DNA from: Nitzschia sp. pyKryTriq1
Lineage: Eukaryota; Bacillariophyta; Bacillariophyceae; Bacillariales; Bacillariaceae
Reading direction: 5' to 3'
DNA length: 64,000 nucleotides
Assembly (NCBI GenBank): GCA_956465555.1
Contig: OY101122.1
Location: forward strand, 259,001-323,000
Under the pieces are notes generated by a model. That model ran no database searches. It was not told the origin of the DNA and saw nothing but the letters and a program-made list of their open reading frames with translations. How positions within the stretch are numbered: position 1 is the first letter of the stretch; each line of letters starts with the position of its first letter. Below are positions 11,370 through 21,043 of this stretch, piece by piece. The translations under genes were made by a program, and so were the position numbers.

Positions 11370-13220
11370 TTATTTGGTACGACCATCTCGAGTAGCAAGA
11401 AGCTTCTTGGTCAACAATTTCTTTTTCTGATCTTTTCGTGTTGCGTCTCTCCACTCCCACCAAGGAACATTCACCACTTTCCATCCAAGCCGTTCCAAGA
11501 ATCGACGTTTGGCTTGCGTCGGCCCATTCTCTATTCTACCTTCCACTCCCTCTGCATCCTTCTTAACGTCTCGAAGAAAGTGGCTCGGGCCATCAAACTC
11601 GATCGCGATCATCCGATCTTTACAAGCCGCATCAATCGCCAGTAAACCAGGAACAAAAGGACGATCCGGAAAGGGAGATGCTTCGATTTGATGTGCGAAA
11701 CCAAGCTCTTCGAGCAGAGCTGACATTTCACGCTGTGCTCTCGAGTCTCGGTTGTCCTTGTTGTCCAACATTGCATCCAATTTCAGCAGTTCCTTTGGCG
11801 GTGGAAGTTCCATCAATCGGGACACCATAATAAAGGTCTGAAAAAGTTGCCGATTCTGTTCGCCATTAAGTTCATTTCCATCCAGTTGAAGCGCGCGACT
11901 CCAAAGGAGGCGAAACTCCGTTTCATATTCCTGAGCAAGGTCCAAGATGGCAAATGAGTAGCAGAGATTAGTGATATCTTGCACATTTGTCGATTCCAAA
12001 ATGGAAGCCAACCGTGAAGAGAAGGCATCGAAGAAGTTTCTTGATTGCCGCCCTAGTTGTGCCAACGCCCAAGCCGTATTTGCTATTTCTTGGGGGTTTC
12101 CCTGTTCAACAAGGTAGGATGCTCTATCGTCGATAGCAGAAAAAAATGCTGGGCATTGGACACCCAGAGTGCCACAAGCCCAAGCTGTATTCGCAATGGC
12201 TTGAGCAGTTCCTTCCCCGACAAGGTAGGGTGCTCTATCGTCGATTGCAGTGAACAAGGCTGGAGATTGAACACCCAATGTGGCACAAGCCCAAGCCGTA
12301 TTTGCTATATTTTGTGGATTTCCATGTCCAACGAGATAGGATGCTCTATCGTCGATTGCAGTGAAAAACGCTGGACATTGGACGCCCAACGTGGCACAAG
12401 CCCAAGCCGTATTTGCTATATTTTGTGGATTTCCTTGTTCGACAAGGTAGGATGCTCTATCGTTGATTGCAATGAATAACGCTGGACATTGGACACCCAG
12501 CGTGGCACAAGCCCAAGCCGTATTTGCGATATTTTGGGGTTCGCCTTGTGTCACAATGACATGGACATTGTCTTCTTGCAGGATTGTTTTCACGATCGCC
12601 GAAACTCCTTTAGATTTCCATTTCATTTTGGCTACAGTATGCAGCACATTGGCCATCTGTCTAGCTCCCCACGACGACCGCGTTGCTGACTTTTGTATTT
12701 GTGCAGCAATATCGAGCATGAGATCTTCAAAACGTGCATCGTCCTTTCGCAATGAACGTATCCTCCCCAGTTGACTCATGGAGGTCGAGTAGTTGACATG
12801 GTCGAAATTGGCCTTGTCTTTTTCGTAAATCTGGAGAATTCCTATCCAGTCAAATTTCTTTCCCGCTTCAATGAGTCGACCATTGATTTCCTTTGAAACG
12901 GCAAAGCTGCTGTTTGATGGTGATGAATTGCTGGCATTTTTTCGTCGATTATTCTTTGCCTGGTTTTGACTAGAATAAGAGGAAGAAGATCGTGGGCCAC
13001 TCTTCTGGTTCGGAGGAGACGCAAATAATAAAGATCTCCTATCAGCAACGCTGGATGGTGAGCGGGCGCAAGAAAATCTTTCTCGAGACGATGGCAAAGA
13101 GCCGGTGGCGATGAATGAGGCGCCCGCCACAAACCCTAACAAATTCGTCGTCACTGCTACTACTAGCACTTTCACAGCGATCACAATGACCAAACGAGAA
13201 CAGACTATAGGTCGCTTCAT
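11370..13220 (-). CDS. HPR-RAP domain protein, copy A (organelle RNA-binding type)
   Basis: A 616-residue intronless ORF from ATG 13220. The N-terminus is hydrophobic (about residues 8-35) and probably targets an organelle. A Ser/Asn linker is followed by a helical region and five occurrences of the ANTAW motif spaced exactly 37 residues apart (about 220-385), matching the heptatricopeptide repeat (HPR) family linked to RAP proteins. The C-terminus is a RAP domain: MIAIEFDGPSHFLRD, then KRRFLERLGWKVVNVPWWEW. In other protists and algae these proteins bind organellar transcripts and act in stability, processing or ribosome assembly. A close copy on the other strand lies at 33739-35796. Ends 108 bp from the convergent acyltransferase gene. 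Confidence 0.88.
   Translation of the reverse strand: MKRPIVCSRLVIVIAVKVLVVAVTTNLLGFVAGASFIATGSLPSSRERFSCARSPSSVADRRSLLFASPPNQKSGPRSSSSYSSQNQAKNNRRKNASNSSPSNSSFAVSKEINGRLIEAGKKFDWIGILQIYEKDKANFDHVNYSTSMSQLGRIRSLRKDDARFEDLMLDIAAQIQKSATRSSWGARQMANVLHTVAKMKWKSKGVSAIVKTILQEDNVHVIVTQGEPQNIANTAWACATLGVQCPALFIAINDRASYLVEQGNPQNIANTAWACATLGVQCPAFFTAIDDRASYLVGHGNPQNIANTAWACATLGVQSPALFTAIDDRAPYLVGEGTAQAIANTAWACGTLGVQCPAFFSAIDDRASYLVEQGNPQEIANTAWALAQLGRQSRNFFDAFSSRLASILESTNVQDITNLCYSFAILDLAQEYETEFRLLWSRALQLDGNELNGEQNRQLFQTFIMVSRLMELPPPKELLKLDAMLDNKDNRDSRAQREMSALLEELGFAHQIEASPFPDRPFVPGLLAIDAACKDRMIAIEFDGPSHFLRDVKKDAEGVEGRIENGPTQAKRRFLERLGWKVVNVPWWEWRDATRKDQKKKLLTKKLLATRDGRTK
12058..12565 (-). repeat. 111-bp coding tandem repeats (37-residue HPR units), copy A
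   Basis: The minus-strand codons for IANTAWACATLGV recur with an exact 111-bp period, near 12067, 12178, 12289, 12400 and 12511 on the plus strand. The units are nearly identical in DNA, so slippage or unequal exchange is likely. Copy B carries two more units. Confidence 0.9.
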
Positions 13221-14727
13221 CTCGTCGTTGTTGGTCGACTACTAGACTTTGTAATGACATATGGACACAAGTACCGGCATGATTTTATGTGAATATTGGC
13301 TATTATTCGAGACCTTCGCTGATGATTCCACTACTCGCCTAATACCGCGGTACATAATGTAGTACACGCGTAGCTTTGGACAGTTCGATATTGTTATGTG
13401 CGGTTGTTGTTTTGCGGTGCTTTCTGTTTCGTGAGCCAGACAGACGGAGACAGAACTAGTTTCATGTCTGTCAGGTCTCCGCCTGACTGACGGATGGCAA
13501 GACGACGATTGGCCCGGTGACAAGAATGATTCGGCAAATCGAGGGCGCGGCTTTGTTAGAGATGAGTGAAGGCGACCGGTCAAAGAGAACTGCAGAATCT
13601 CGTTCCGACCGGATCGACAATCTTCTCACAATCCGACAATTCGACGCATTGACAAGCCTCGTATCGCTGGAATCTAGAAGAGTAGAGTAAAAGCTTTGCT
13701 TACTACAGATCAACTACCACTATCAACAACACCAGTAGCCGCATCCAAGTAAGTAAACTCTATTCGTTCGATCTGCAGCAAGTCACATTTTTCGTAAAGA
13801 TGTCGCTACTGTTTTCTTCTGACTTTACGAAAATTAGTTTGTGTTTCGTTTTCCAAATTATGATCCTATTTTATCTGTCTACTTTCTGCTTTTATGAATG
13901 TTCGAGATGGCCCCATGGGCCTGTTACACATGGTTTCCATGGGCCTTTAACTCTTGCTTCGTTGGGCCCAGAGCTCTTGATCTATTGGACGTATAGTCCT
14001 CGGTCTCGTAATAGTATTGAGTAACGAGTCGAGTCCTATATCGTCCGTACTACGTTCGTTGTACGTCATCATGAGAACGTTTCTCAACACGCGCGTTCAA
14101 TCTCATTTTTTGGCGACACGAAAGATGTGGTTGTTCACACGCAAACACATTATACACATTGTGTGGCACTCGGGACGACTGACTGACTCCGACAATTTCT
14201 CCCCGTGATTGATTGATGATTCATTCTCCGACAGAAGTACAGTATTCCGTTGCAGAAAGGATGGGAAGCACAACAACGGCTTTCGTTCTCTAAGTCAAAA
14301 GTTTCCTTCCCACCGTTCATTAACTAGAAATTTCTATAAACTTCTGATTATAGCCCCGAAAAAATGTCTGTGCTCCTCAACGGATGGCACACGCCAGCAG
14401 GCCTCGCTGGTGGCGAGCCCTCTCTTTCTAATTATCCCGCGTCGCAACAGTCCGTTCTGATGGTGCAACGCTCAACATGCGAATTTACTTAGACGGTTTG
14501 TCCCTAATTACCATAATTACTTAGATGGCATTGGCCTTTGCGAACTCGCCTGTCGACCCAAGACTTAGAAGCACTCCGTCGGTTTCGCCTCACGGAAAAG
14601 GCCCACCGATAGATATTCTGCTCCCTGCGGCGATGCCTCTCAATCAACAGATAGTTGTTATTAGTTTCTCAACGCATACAGTATACTTGTACCGTCTGTG
14701 GCAACACAAAGAGGAGTTTTCAGGAGC
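13221..14727. other. 1.5-kb spacer between divergent genes
   Basis: This lies between the starts of HPR-RAP copy A and the gene at 14728. It contains two CCATGGGCC blocks (about 13912-13946) and a GTAAGT inside CCAAGTAAGTAAAC (about 13746), which could be the donor of a 5'-UTR intron of the plus-strand gene; I found no clear partner exon. Short open frames here look random. No RNA gene or mobile element is recognised. Confidence 0.35.
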
Positions 14728-16686
14728 ATGATGTTCCTCTCAGCCTTGGCTGCCACTATCTTGGGTGAGACGACAACAAACACAACATCGTCAGTACTAG
14801 CAACCATCATGGCGGCGAATGATAATTACAATGATCATGCTGATGATGATGGTTCAATAGTAGTCCCATCTGCGGCGGTGGAAGTAGTGGCTACGGTGGC
14901 GGGCGATGGAAGTATACGAACCCGTTCGTTTTCCGTAGATCCTTGCCGAGAATTGAGTTTGGTGGACGGCTGTGAAGAACCCTCGGATAAGCCCAGTAGT
15001 GATACTGCTCATCATCAGCAGCATGAGCAACCGGCCTTGGTGAGGGTGGGAAGTACTTCAGACTCGGAGGAAGACTCTACAGAGGAAGGCTCAACGACGT
15101 CGAGTAGTGAGAGGCGAAAAGAGGAGCAAATGATTGCACAGAAAGCTTCGACGGAGTTGACCACTTTGCCCAGTCACTCTGTGGCGACCGAAGAACGCAG
15201 TGCGGGTGCGTACGATTGTCTCTCGGACCAAATCACCAATATGTTTTGCCCAGCGGAACACCTGTGTTTGCAGCAGCAACATAGTACGAATCATGCCCAA
15301 ATATCGAGCGGGGAGACTCGTCAACTCGCAGCGTCTTGTACCGATGCTGGGTGTACCGAGTATAACGGCTGCACTGAATATCAGCTCAAGGATTTTCTCG
15401 CTGCCGATGGTGTGGATGTCTTTGCTACGCTTCAATTTTGGCTAACGCCCAGCCAAGAGGAAGAAGCGAAACGAGGTGAAAGACACAAACCCAACAATCG
15501 AACATCGGCGAGCCGAAGAAAACGATCGAAACATATCGAGACGATTTGGAACTCGTGGCATGCGGAGCAAAGTATTCCGCTCGAACGGTCCAAGAGTCTA
15601 CCTTCCGAACTTGTCCCTCAACATCCGTCTCCAGCGTCTCAAGCAGAGGAGACCTATTTGAATGATGTTTGCTATGATAGTGATCCCGAATCGGAATTTC
15701 CACAGAGAACGAGCCGAGGAGCTGTTTTGAGAACACCCAAGGAAGTCAAGAGCTTTCGCGATCGTCGACCGGCCTCTATTGCGACAGTTCAAGAGGATGG
15801 CAGTTGCTTCTTGGGAAAGGCGCAAGTTCCTCAAGCTCCTCGGAGTGGAAACGCCCCAGAAAAGTTTGACTTTCATCCCAAGCGGACTGCGGAACAACGC
15901 AAGCGCAAGAGTGACCCCCCGCGGGTCGAACCCAGTGAACTTGATCTATTGAGACCCGGTGGAGAGCCCCTCCTCCGCTCCTTTATTCAGGTAAGACACT
16001 CTTTTGCACCTGAAGACTTTGTTTCATGTATGTTGTATTCATCCAGTGTTCCATTTCTCACCGATTCATTCTTCTTCGCTTTGTTTCTATATTAGGAGGC
16101 TACCAATACCAAGATTCCACTGATATGGCATCGTCGCACTCACGGTACAGAATCGGTCAAACGAAAAGCACCGCTAGCCGTCACTTGCGCCTTTGAAGTG
16201 GGTGCTCATTTGGACAATTTGGTGGTGCAACCCAAGTTTACTTGGAGTCAAACGTTTGAACCTCATTTGCCCCGGCGCAAAATCCAACTTTCGGGAAGGG
16301 AACCCGACGCTATTGAACTATTGAGTATTATTCGGGTGGTCAAGCCGACCAAGTTGAATCGCAACTTGTATCCGTTTGCGCGCTTGGATCGAACTTGCTG
16401 CATCACCACGAACGATGAAGAGTTTCCTTATCTGGTCTTTGAAGCGGCGAGTACTCGAGAACGTGACTGGCTGGTGAATGCCATGAAGATGATCGTGGCA
16501 CGCCTCGCCTCTATTATCATTGTCCGAGACGAAGCCATGCTCCTGGAGTTCTTCACGCCTTATGCTGCACTGATGCACCTGGACACTCAATTGCCAGCGC
16601 AGGGGCCTCAACGAGAAGAACCCGTATCATCCTCCAATCCCTCCCTAGATTCCAATGGAGAACTTCAACTTGTCTCGTATGGGTGA
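14728..16686 (+). CDS. Uncharacterised diatom-type protein with PH-like C-terminal region
   Basis: Two exons, 14728-15990 and 16096-16686 (105-nt intron, GTAAGA donor, phase 0), up to 617 residues. The first ATG pair at 14728 follows a long open frame; the ATG at 14809 (ATCATGGCGG) has a better context and may be the true start. The first 400 residues are Ser/Glu-rich and apparently disordered, with basic patches. Exon 2 looks folded: EATNTKIPLIWHRRTHG, then FARLDRTCCITTNDEEFPYLVFEAASTRERDW and a long helix with Arg-Leu-Ala-Ser. This last part resembles the end of a PH domain, with the ERDWLVNAMK helix in the usual place. Function unknown; a phosphoinositide-binding or adaptor role is only a guess. 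Confidence 0.65.
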
Positions 16687-17216
16687 AAGTAGAAGTATCC
16701 TCGTCACTGCAATGACCAAGCTTTCAAGGATCAATCAGCCTATTATTGCCATATGATTAATAATATTTAACAAAATGCTAACGATGGTAGCTATCCAATG
16801 ATGACTTTCTCAGGCTTGAATGATACCTGGAGCGAGTAGACGTAGTTTTCACAAATCATGCTGCTTCGGCGGTCTTCAGTTAGCTCCCAGGTCCTCGTCT
16901 ACTGCCCCTTTCTGTAACGAAGAGTTAGTCTTTCACTCTAGAGACCACTTGGACCCTGCGAGAGGCAATGTTCGACTGAAAAACAGATACTACATTTCTA
17001 CTTGTACAGTATATCAAAAATAATAATTCAGTTTTCAGAAATAATATGATGTTTATACAGGCTTGGATTGCAAGTACAGCATCGGATTGGAACCGTTTAT
17101 CTTATTCTTTCTTCCTTCCTTCCTATCGATCAATCCTCACTCATTCAAATTGTGCATGCCAAAACTAGTGAAGGTCGCAGCACAGGACGTATGATCCATC
17201 ATTCTTCGTCTTCTTC
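16687..17216. other. Intergenic, converging genes
   Basis: 530 bp between convergent genes, A/T-rich near 16740-16790 and 17010-17060, consistent with two 3' UTRs. No coding or RNA feature seen. Confidence 0.4.
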
Positions 17217-17849
17217 TTACTTTTGTTGTTGTTGAAGTAAGAATGCGGCGGGTGCTCTTTGAATCGCCGAAGCCGGCGAGACAATCTGCTGCTGCTGTTG
17301 TCGCATTTGTTGTTGCTGTTGTCGTTCCAGCTCTTCTCGCCACTGGCGTTCTTGACGGTAGGTTTGCATGGGCATGATATTCAAACCGTCTTCGCGAGAA
17401 ATGGTATATCCAAAGCCAGACACGTTCAAGAGGATGAGGCCCGCGATGGCAACATAGAGGAAGTTGCACGTGTAGTCCCAGAACTTGTTATTAATATCCT
17501 TGAATTGCTTCCAGAGCGCCTCGTTGGAGAGGTCCTGGGGGGTCTTCTTCTTCTTCTTCACGGGAGACGACGACTCGTCAAGTGAAGAGGAATCGCTGTT
17601 GTCGAAGGACATCATCCTCGATGATGGTGATGATGAATCGTCTTCTTCACGACCATGATTGGACACCCAAATTGCTGTTGTGGTTGCCGTTGCAGTTGGA
17701 GACGATCTTGACTGAAGTGCCAACGGACGAAACGCGTTAGCGGGCGACGAGAGAGGACCTGCCAAAAGAAGCAACAGCGTGGACAGAATCAAAACCGGTG
17801 CTGCCGAACATGATGAGCGAATAGTACGTTTGGTGGAATAAGTATTCAT
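17217..17849 (-). CDS. Small plastid-targeted membrane protein, function unknown
   Basis: 210 residues from ATG 17849. A signal peptide (SCSAAPVLILSTLLLLLAGPL) ends in SSPANAFRPLALQ; the A-F-R-P junction fits the diatom plastid ASAFAP-type motif, with Phe after the predicted cleavage site. A Ser/Asp/Lys-rich linker with five Lys follows. Then come SNEALWKQFKDINNKFWDYTCNF and one transmembrane segment (YVAIAGLILLNVSGFGY, about residues 138-155), and a Gln-rich tail coded by CAA/CAG repeats (about 175-210). I do not recognise the family. Topology suggests a single-pass protein of a plastid membrane with a short conserved pre-membrane helix. Confidence 0.68.
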   Translation of the reverse strand: MNTYSTKRTIRSSCSAAPVLILSTLLLLLAGPLSSPANAFRPLALQSRSSPTATATTTAIWVSNHGREEDDSSSPSSRMMSFDNSDSSSLDESSSPVKKKKKTPQDLSNEALWKQFKDINNKFWDYTCNFLYVAIAGLILLNVSGFGYTISREDGLNIMPMQTYRQERQWREELERQQQQQMRQQQQQIVSPASAIQRAPAAFLLQQQQK

Positions 17850-18600
17850 GGTCGGTGAAGGAAGGTTAATCACAACAAACAACCACTACAATACGAGTAT
17901 CGTTTGCAGTAAATGGCTTTTGCACAAACAAAAATGCTCCATTTGCGGTTGTCGTTGGAAATCCCAAAGAAGAAGAACTTTTTTGACATCTTTTGTGTCT
18001 GTCTATCTTTCGATCGCTCGGCGCACTCCCTATCTTTCTGTACGAATACTGGTACTTTAGCTACACGAGGTCTACGAGCCTGTGGCAGCATCCGTAGCAT
18101 TTCTACCAGAACAGAACGGAAGCCCCTCCAGGAAAGATACCACCGAATGTCAACTTGGTGCGTCACGTCTTCGGAACTGCGTACTGGTACCGGTACCATC
18201 AACGTGGCTTTTCTACTGAAGAAAGAAGCAGCTGCTCGCGGTGAAAGAATTTCTTTCGGTGTCGAGTCCTGGTTGAAGTATCAATCACGGACGAATCACA
18301 TTTGGGATTTGGGGGTGTCGAAATTGGAGTATGTGTGTTGCCAGAAAAATCCCCCAATACGACTATGAGGGTACCCATTCCCAGTACCGCGGTACCGGTG
18401 CCCTATGCACGAGGTAGTCGACAAGAATGATTGAAAGTGAAAATTATGAGCTAGAAATGAATTGTTATTTCGGAACTACTTGTTTCAAAATCAAAACTCT
18501 AAATAAATCCCTTCCCGCACCTCTGCAGTTTTTCTACTGCAACAGCCGCACATAAACTGCAAACTACCTCCTTTTGCGCCCAACCGAAGTCATGAATAGT
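17850..18600. promoter_or_regulatory. Upstream region of the plastid protein gene
   Basis: This contains the promoter of the minus-strand gene. A 14-bp palindrome TGGTACCGGTACCA sits at 18185-18198, about 340 bp upstream of its ATG, and another KpnI/SacII-like cluster (TACCGCGGTACCGG) near 18384. A plus-strand frame (17913-18368) lacks domain signals and I do not call it a gene. Confidence 0.35.
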
Positions 18601-18612
18601 GTTCTAGTAGTG

Positions 18613-18692
18613 TTATTATTTTTATGTCATGAAGCACGAGAAAAAGCACCCATTATTATTTTATGTCATGGAGCACAAGAAAAAGCATGCAT
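18613..18692. repeat. Two-copy tandem repeat of about 40 bp
   Basis: TATTATTTTTATGTCATG followed by AAGCACGAGAAAAAGCA occurs twice in a row with a few substitutions (GAAGCACGAG versus GGAGCACAAG). It begins the repeat-rich island that extends to about 19532. Confidence 0.75.
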
Positions 18693-18806
18693 TCTTATTT
18701 GAGTCGTCGCTTTGTTGATGTGTTCAAAAAAATAAATCCGATACACATGTTGAGCCGAGCTAAAAATCTCCCAGAATGACGTCCGGGCTCGTTCTGTGGG
18801 AGGGCC

Positions 18807-18839
18807 TCTCACAGAATGAGAAATCCTCATTCTGTGAGA
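18807..18839. repeat. Inverted repeat, 14-bp arms, 5-bp loop
   Basis: TCTCACAGAATGAG at 18807-18820 is the exact reverse complement of CTCATTCTGTGAGA at 18826-18839, with AAATC between. An imperfect related pair (CAGAATGACG / CGTTCTGTGGG) lies just before, at about 18772-18800. It could be a hairpin-forming remnant of a small inverted-repeat element. No gene ends close by, so a terminator role is unlikely. Confidence 0.8.
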
Positions 18840-18874
18840 AATCCGTGTCGCACCATAAGTAGCGTGACTAAAAA

Positions 18875-19147
18875 ATGACGTCAGCGACGAATGGGGCAGG
18901 GGCAGATCGGCGCATAAGGGTCGGCCTCATACGCTACCACAGGCGCTTTTATTCTTTTTTGGAACAACGTGTTGCCTTGCACCACGGTACTAGCGATCCA
19001 ATACTCGGAGAATTCTTGGCGAAGCGAACTCATTTCTTATTGGTACAGTACTTGAACCACTGTACCAGGGACCCGTATGCCGATGGGGCGGCCGGCGCCC
19101 AAGGTCAACAACTGCCACCTCAGTTTACGGACCCCAACACCGTTTGA
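18875..19147 (+). CDS. Doubtful 90-codon ORF overlapping the tandem duplication
   Basis: An ATG-initiated frame of 90 codons whose last 28 codons lie in the first unit of a tandem duplication. The middle (RRFYSFLEQRVALHHGTSD, then HFLLVQYLNHCTRDPY) looks more protein-like than random, but no family is recognised. The second unit has an extra base in the G/C run, which shifts the same frame, so it is not maintained there. It may be the remnant end of a larger gene or repeat-borne ORF. Confidence 0.2.
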   Translation: MTSATNGAGADRRIRVGLIRYHRRFYSFLEQRVALHHGTSDPILGEFLAKRTHFLLVQYLNHCTRDPYADGAAGAQGQQLPPQFTDPNTV

Positions 19148-19532
19148 GTTCGTGAGTGCCACCACGCATTGCCTAATGGTTCTCCGGCGCGCGGGGGGAA
19201 AGCACTCTCTCTACGCTAATTAAATAAGGGTATCCCAGCCAGAGAACCATACCCAAGTTGGGTATGGTTCTCTGATCCCAGCTACTACCGCACCGGTATG
19301 AGCTAATACCAGGGACCCGTATGCCGATGGGGCCGGCCGGCGCCCAAGATCAACAACTGCCACCTCAGTTTACGGACCCCAACACCGTTTGAGTTAGTGA
19401 GTGCCACCACGCATTGCCTAATGGTTCTCCGGCGCGCGGGGGGGAAAGCACTCTCTCTACGCTCTATTACTACTAGAGTAGGTAATTAAATACGGGTATC
19501 CCAGCTACTACCGCACCGGTACGAGCTAATAC
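19065..19532. repeat. Tandem direct duplication, units of about 244 and 224 bp
   Basis: Unit 1 (about 19065-19308) and unit 2 (about 19309-19532) share the sequence from CCAGGGACCCGTATGCC to GAGCTAATAC with few substitutions. Unit 1 alone has a 35-bp palindrome plus an 8-bp duplication; unit 2 alone has about 20 bp of CTATTACTACTAGAGTAGGT. Both differences are clean, so the two units are useful as before/after states of each other. Confidence 0.9.
19240..19274. mobile_element. 35-bp perfect palindrome flanked by 8-bp target duplication (minimal hAT-like remnant?)
   Basis: The arms CAGAGAACCATACCCAA (19240-19256) and its exact complement (19258-19274) are separated by one G. ATCCCAGC flanks it on both sides (19232-19239 and 19275-19282). 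In the second unit of the surrounding duplication the same place has a single ATCCCAGC (19498-19505), the empty site. An 8-bp target duplication and ends starting CAG are typical of hAT transposons. It carries no interior, so it is either a cut-down element or a hairpin insertion. Confidence 0.65.
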
Positions 19533-19823
19533 TACTAGTAGTTGTAACTACTACTACATAGTGGTAGTAGAGCTTTTATATTTTCTCGGAGTAAAACAGC
19601 CCCCACGCACGTCGCGTGAACTCAAGAATTACGAGTAGATTTGCACTGACGCGTCGCGTTTTAATCACCGCAACAACCTGCCAAAATAGCAATATGTACG
19701 GTGCGGTATTTATTATCATCGATCATGAGGCTTCCACATTATTTTCTCGTTAAACCTTTTATTGTTGCACTATTATCTGCACTGCCAATACCTGTACCTC
19801 AATCCAAACCACATCGCTTCATT

Positions 19824-20576
19824 ATGACCACAGTGGAAACACCCCTCAGTATGCGCCCCACAGGAAATACCAGCTACTTGAAGCGGAAGCGACGACCCAT
19901 TGAGAAATTTTCGTTGCAATCTCAGGTGAAGCACATATTGAAGTCTCAGTCGGTTCCCATCATGTCAGCAGCAGGTCATGGCATGGTGCGTGCCGGTAAT
20001 AGCAGCACAACATCGCCCATCAAACCCAGCGCCGACGTTTCCAATCCCCAAACTTGTCTCGAAAACATCTTTCGAGCCAATGGATACGCTCTCAAGGTCC
20101 ATTCCTGCGATTCCCTCCCCGAGTTCTTTGAGGAACTGAAGCAAGACGAGGTGGATGCCTACGGTTTTGATGTCCTTCGAGCGATTCGAGAATCAGATAT
20201 TGATACTCTCCGACAATACCACAAAGAAGGCAGACCGCTAAAATGTAGCAATCGCTTTGGAGAAAGTCTGTTGCACCTTGCTTGCCGCAAAGCATTGGTC
20301 CCCGTGGTAGACTTTCTTGTCAACGAAGTGGGAGTTCCTCTTTGCGTCAAGGACGACATGGGGCGCACTCCTCTGGCTGATGCCTTTTGGACCATTGAGC
20401 CCAATACGGAACTGGTCGAGATTCTTCTTCGAAAGTGTCCCGATCTACTGTTGGTGAGCGACAAGCGAGGACATACCCCACTCGCCTATGCCCGAAGACA
20501 TCATTGGGGGGAATGGAATGCCTATCTCAAGAAGCAGTCACCCGAGATGCTCCTTCCCAAGATCCTCACCCAATAA
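19824..20576 (+). CDS. Ankyrin-repeat protein, copy 1
   Basis: 250 residues from ATG 19824. This start is chosen because the paralogue at 23892-24605 begins the same way: MT, a second Met ten residues in, then LKRKR. An upstream in-frame ATG at 19725 would add 33 residues with a hydrophobic stretch. The basic KRKRR may direct it to the nucleus. Residues about 130-245 hold ankyrin-like units: GESLLHLACRKALVPVVDFLV, then DDMGRTPLADAFWTIEPNTELVEILL, then DKRGHTPLAYARRHHWGEW. This arrangement, with a DAFW-EPN helix, recurs in diatom ankyrin proteins. A protein-binding role is inferred; no partner is known. The 290 bp before it show only A/T-rich promoter-like sequence. Confidence 0.8.
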   Translation: MTTVETPLSMRPTGNTSYLKRKRRPIEKFSLQSQVKHILKSQSVPIMSAAGHGMVRAGNSSTTSPIKPSADVSNPQTCLENIFRANGYALKVHSCDSLPEFFEELKQDEVDAYGFDVLRAIRESDIDTLRQYHKEGRPLKCSNRFGESLLHLACRKALVPVVDFLVNEVGVPLCVKDDMGRTPLADAFWTIEPNTELVEILLRKCPDLLLVSDKRGHTPLAYARRHHWGEWNAYLKKQSPEMLLPKILTQ

Positions 20577-21043
20577 TCCACACCCTATCCAACATCCATC
20601 ACTTGCAGTCTATCAACCAAGATCATAATACCAACAACATCATAATATTATTAAAACCTTTAGCGCTATCATGAACAACAGTACGTATTCTCTTATGATG
20701 CACCACTCACACCTTTAGAAGAACTGGAAGGATACCACGGCGCAGTGTGGTGGATCACTAGTAGTGCATATACATCATGGCTCTCTTGTTGAACCTCTTC
20801 CTACTGGATGGCTCCCATATCACAATATCATCGTGACTGGACTTGTTTGAACTCACCAGGGGCGAAGGGGAGAGGTGAAAACTTCGCACCTAAAAGAGAA
20901 GACCCCCCTCCAATTCATCATCTGGCGTCGTCCATGATAGTAATATCTAACTACTACCGGTAGTAACCACAACAGCACGCCAAAGAATACGTCATGTTTC
21001 CTTCCTTGTCATCACCATCATTCTCCTGCTCCCCGTCGTACTA
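20577..21043. other. Intergenic, converging genes
   Basis: 467 bp between the ankyrin gene and RPA12. It includes an A/T-rich 3'-UTR-like stretch to about 20690. No gene or repeat of note. Confidence 0.4.
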
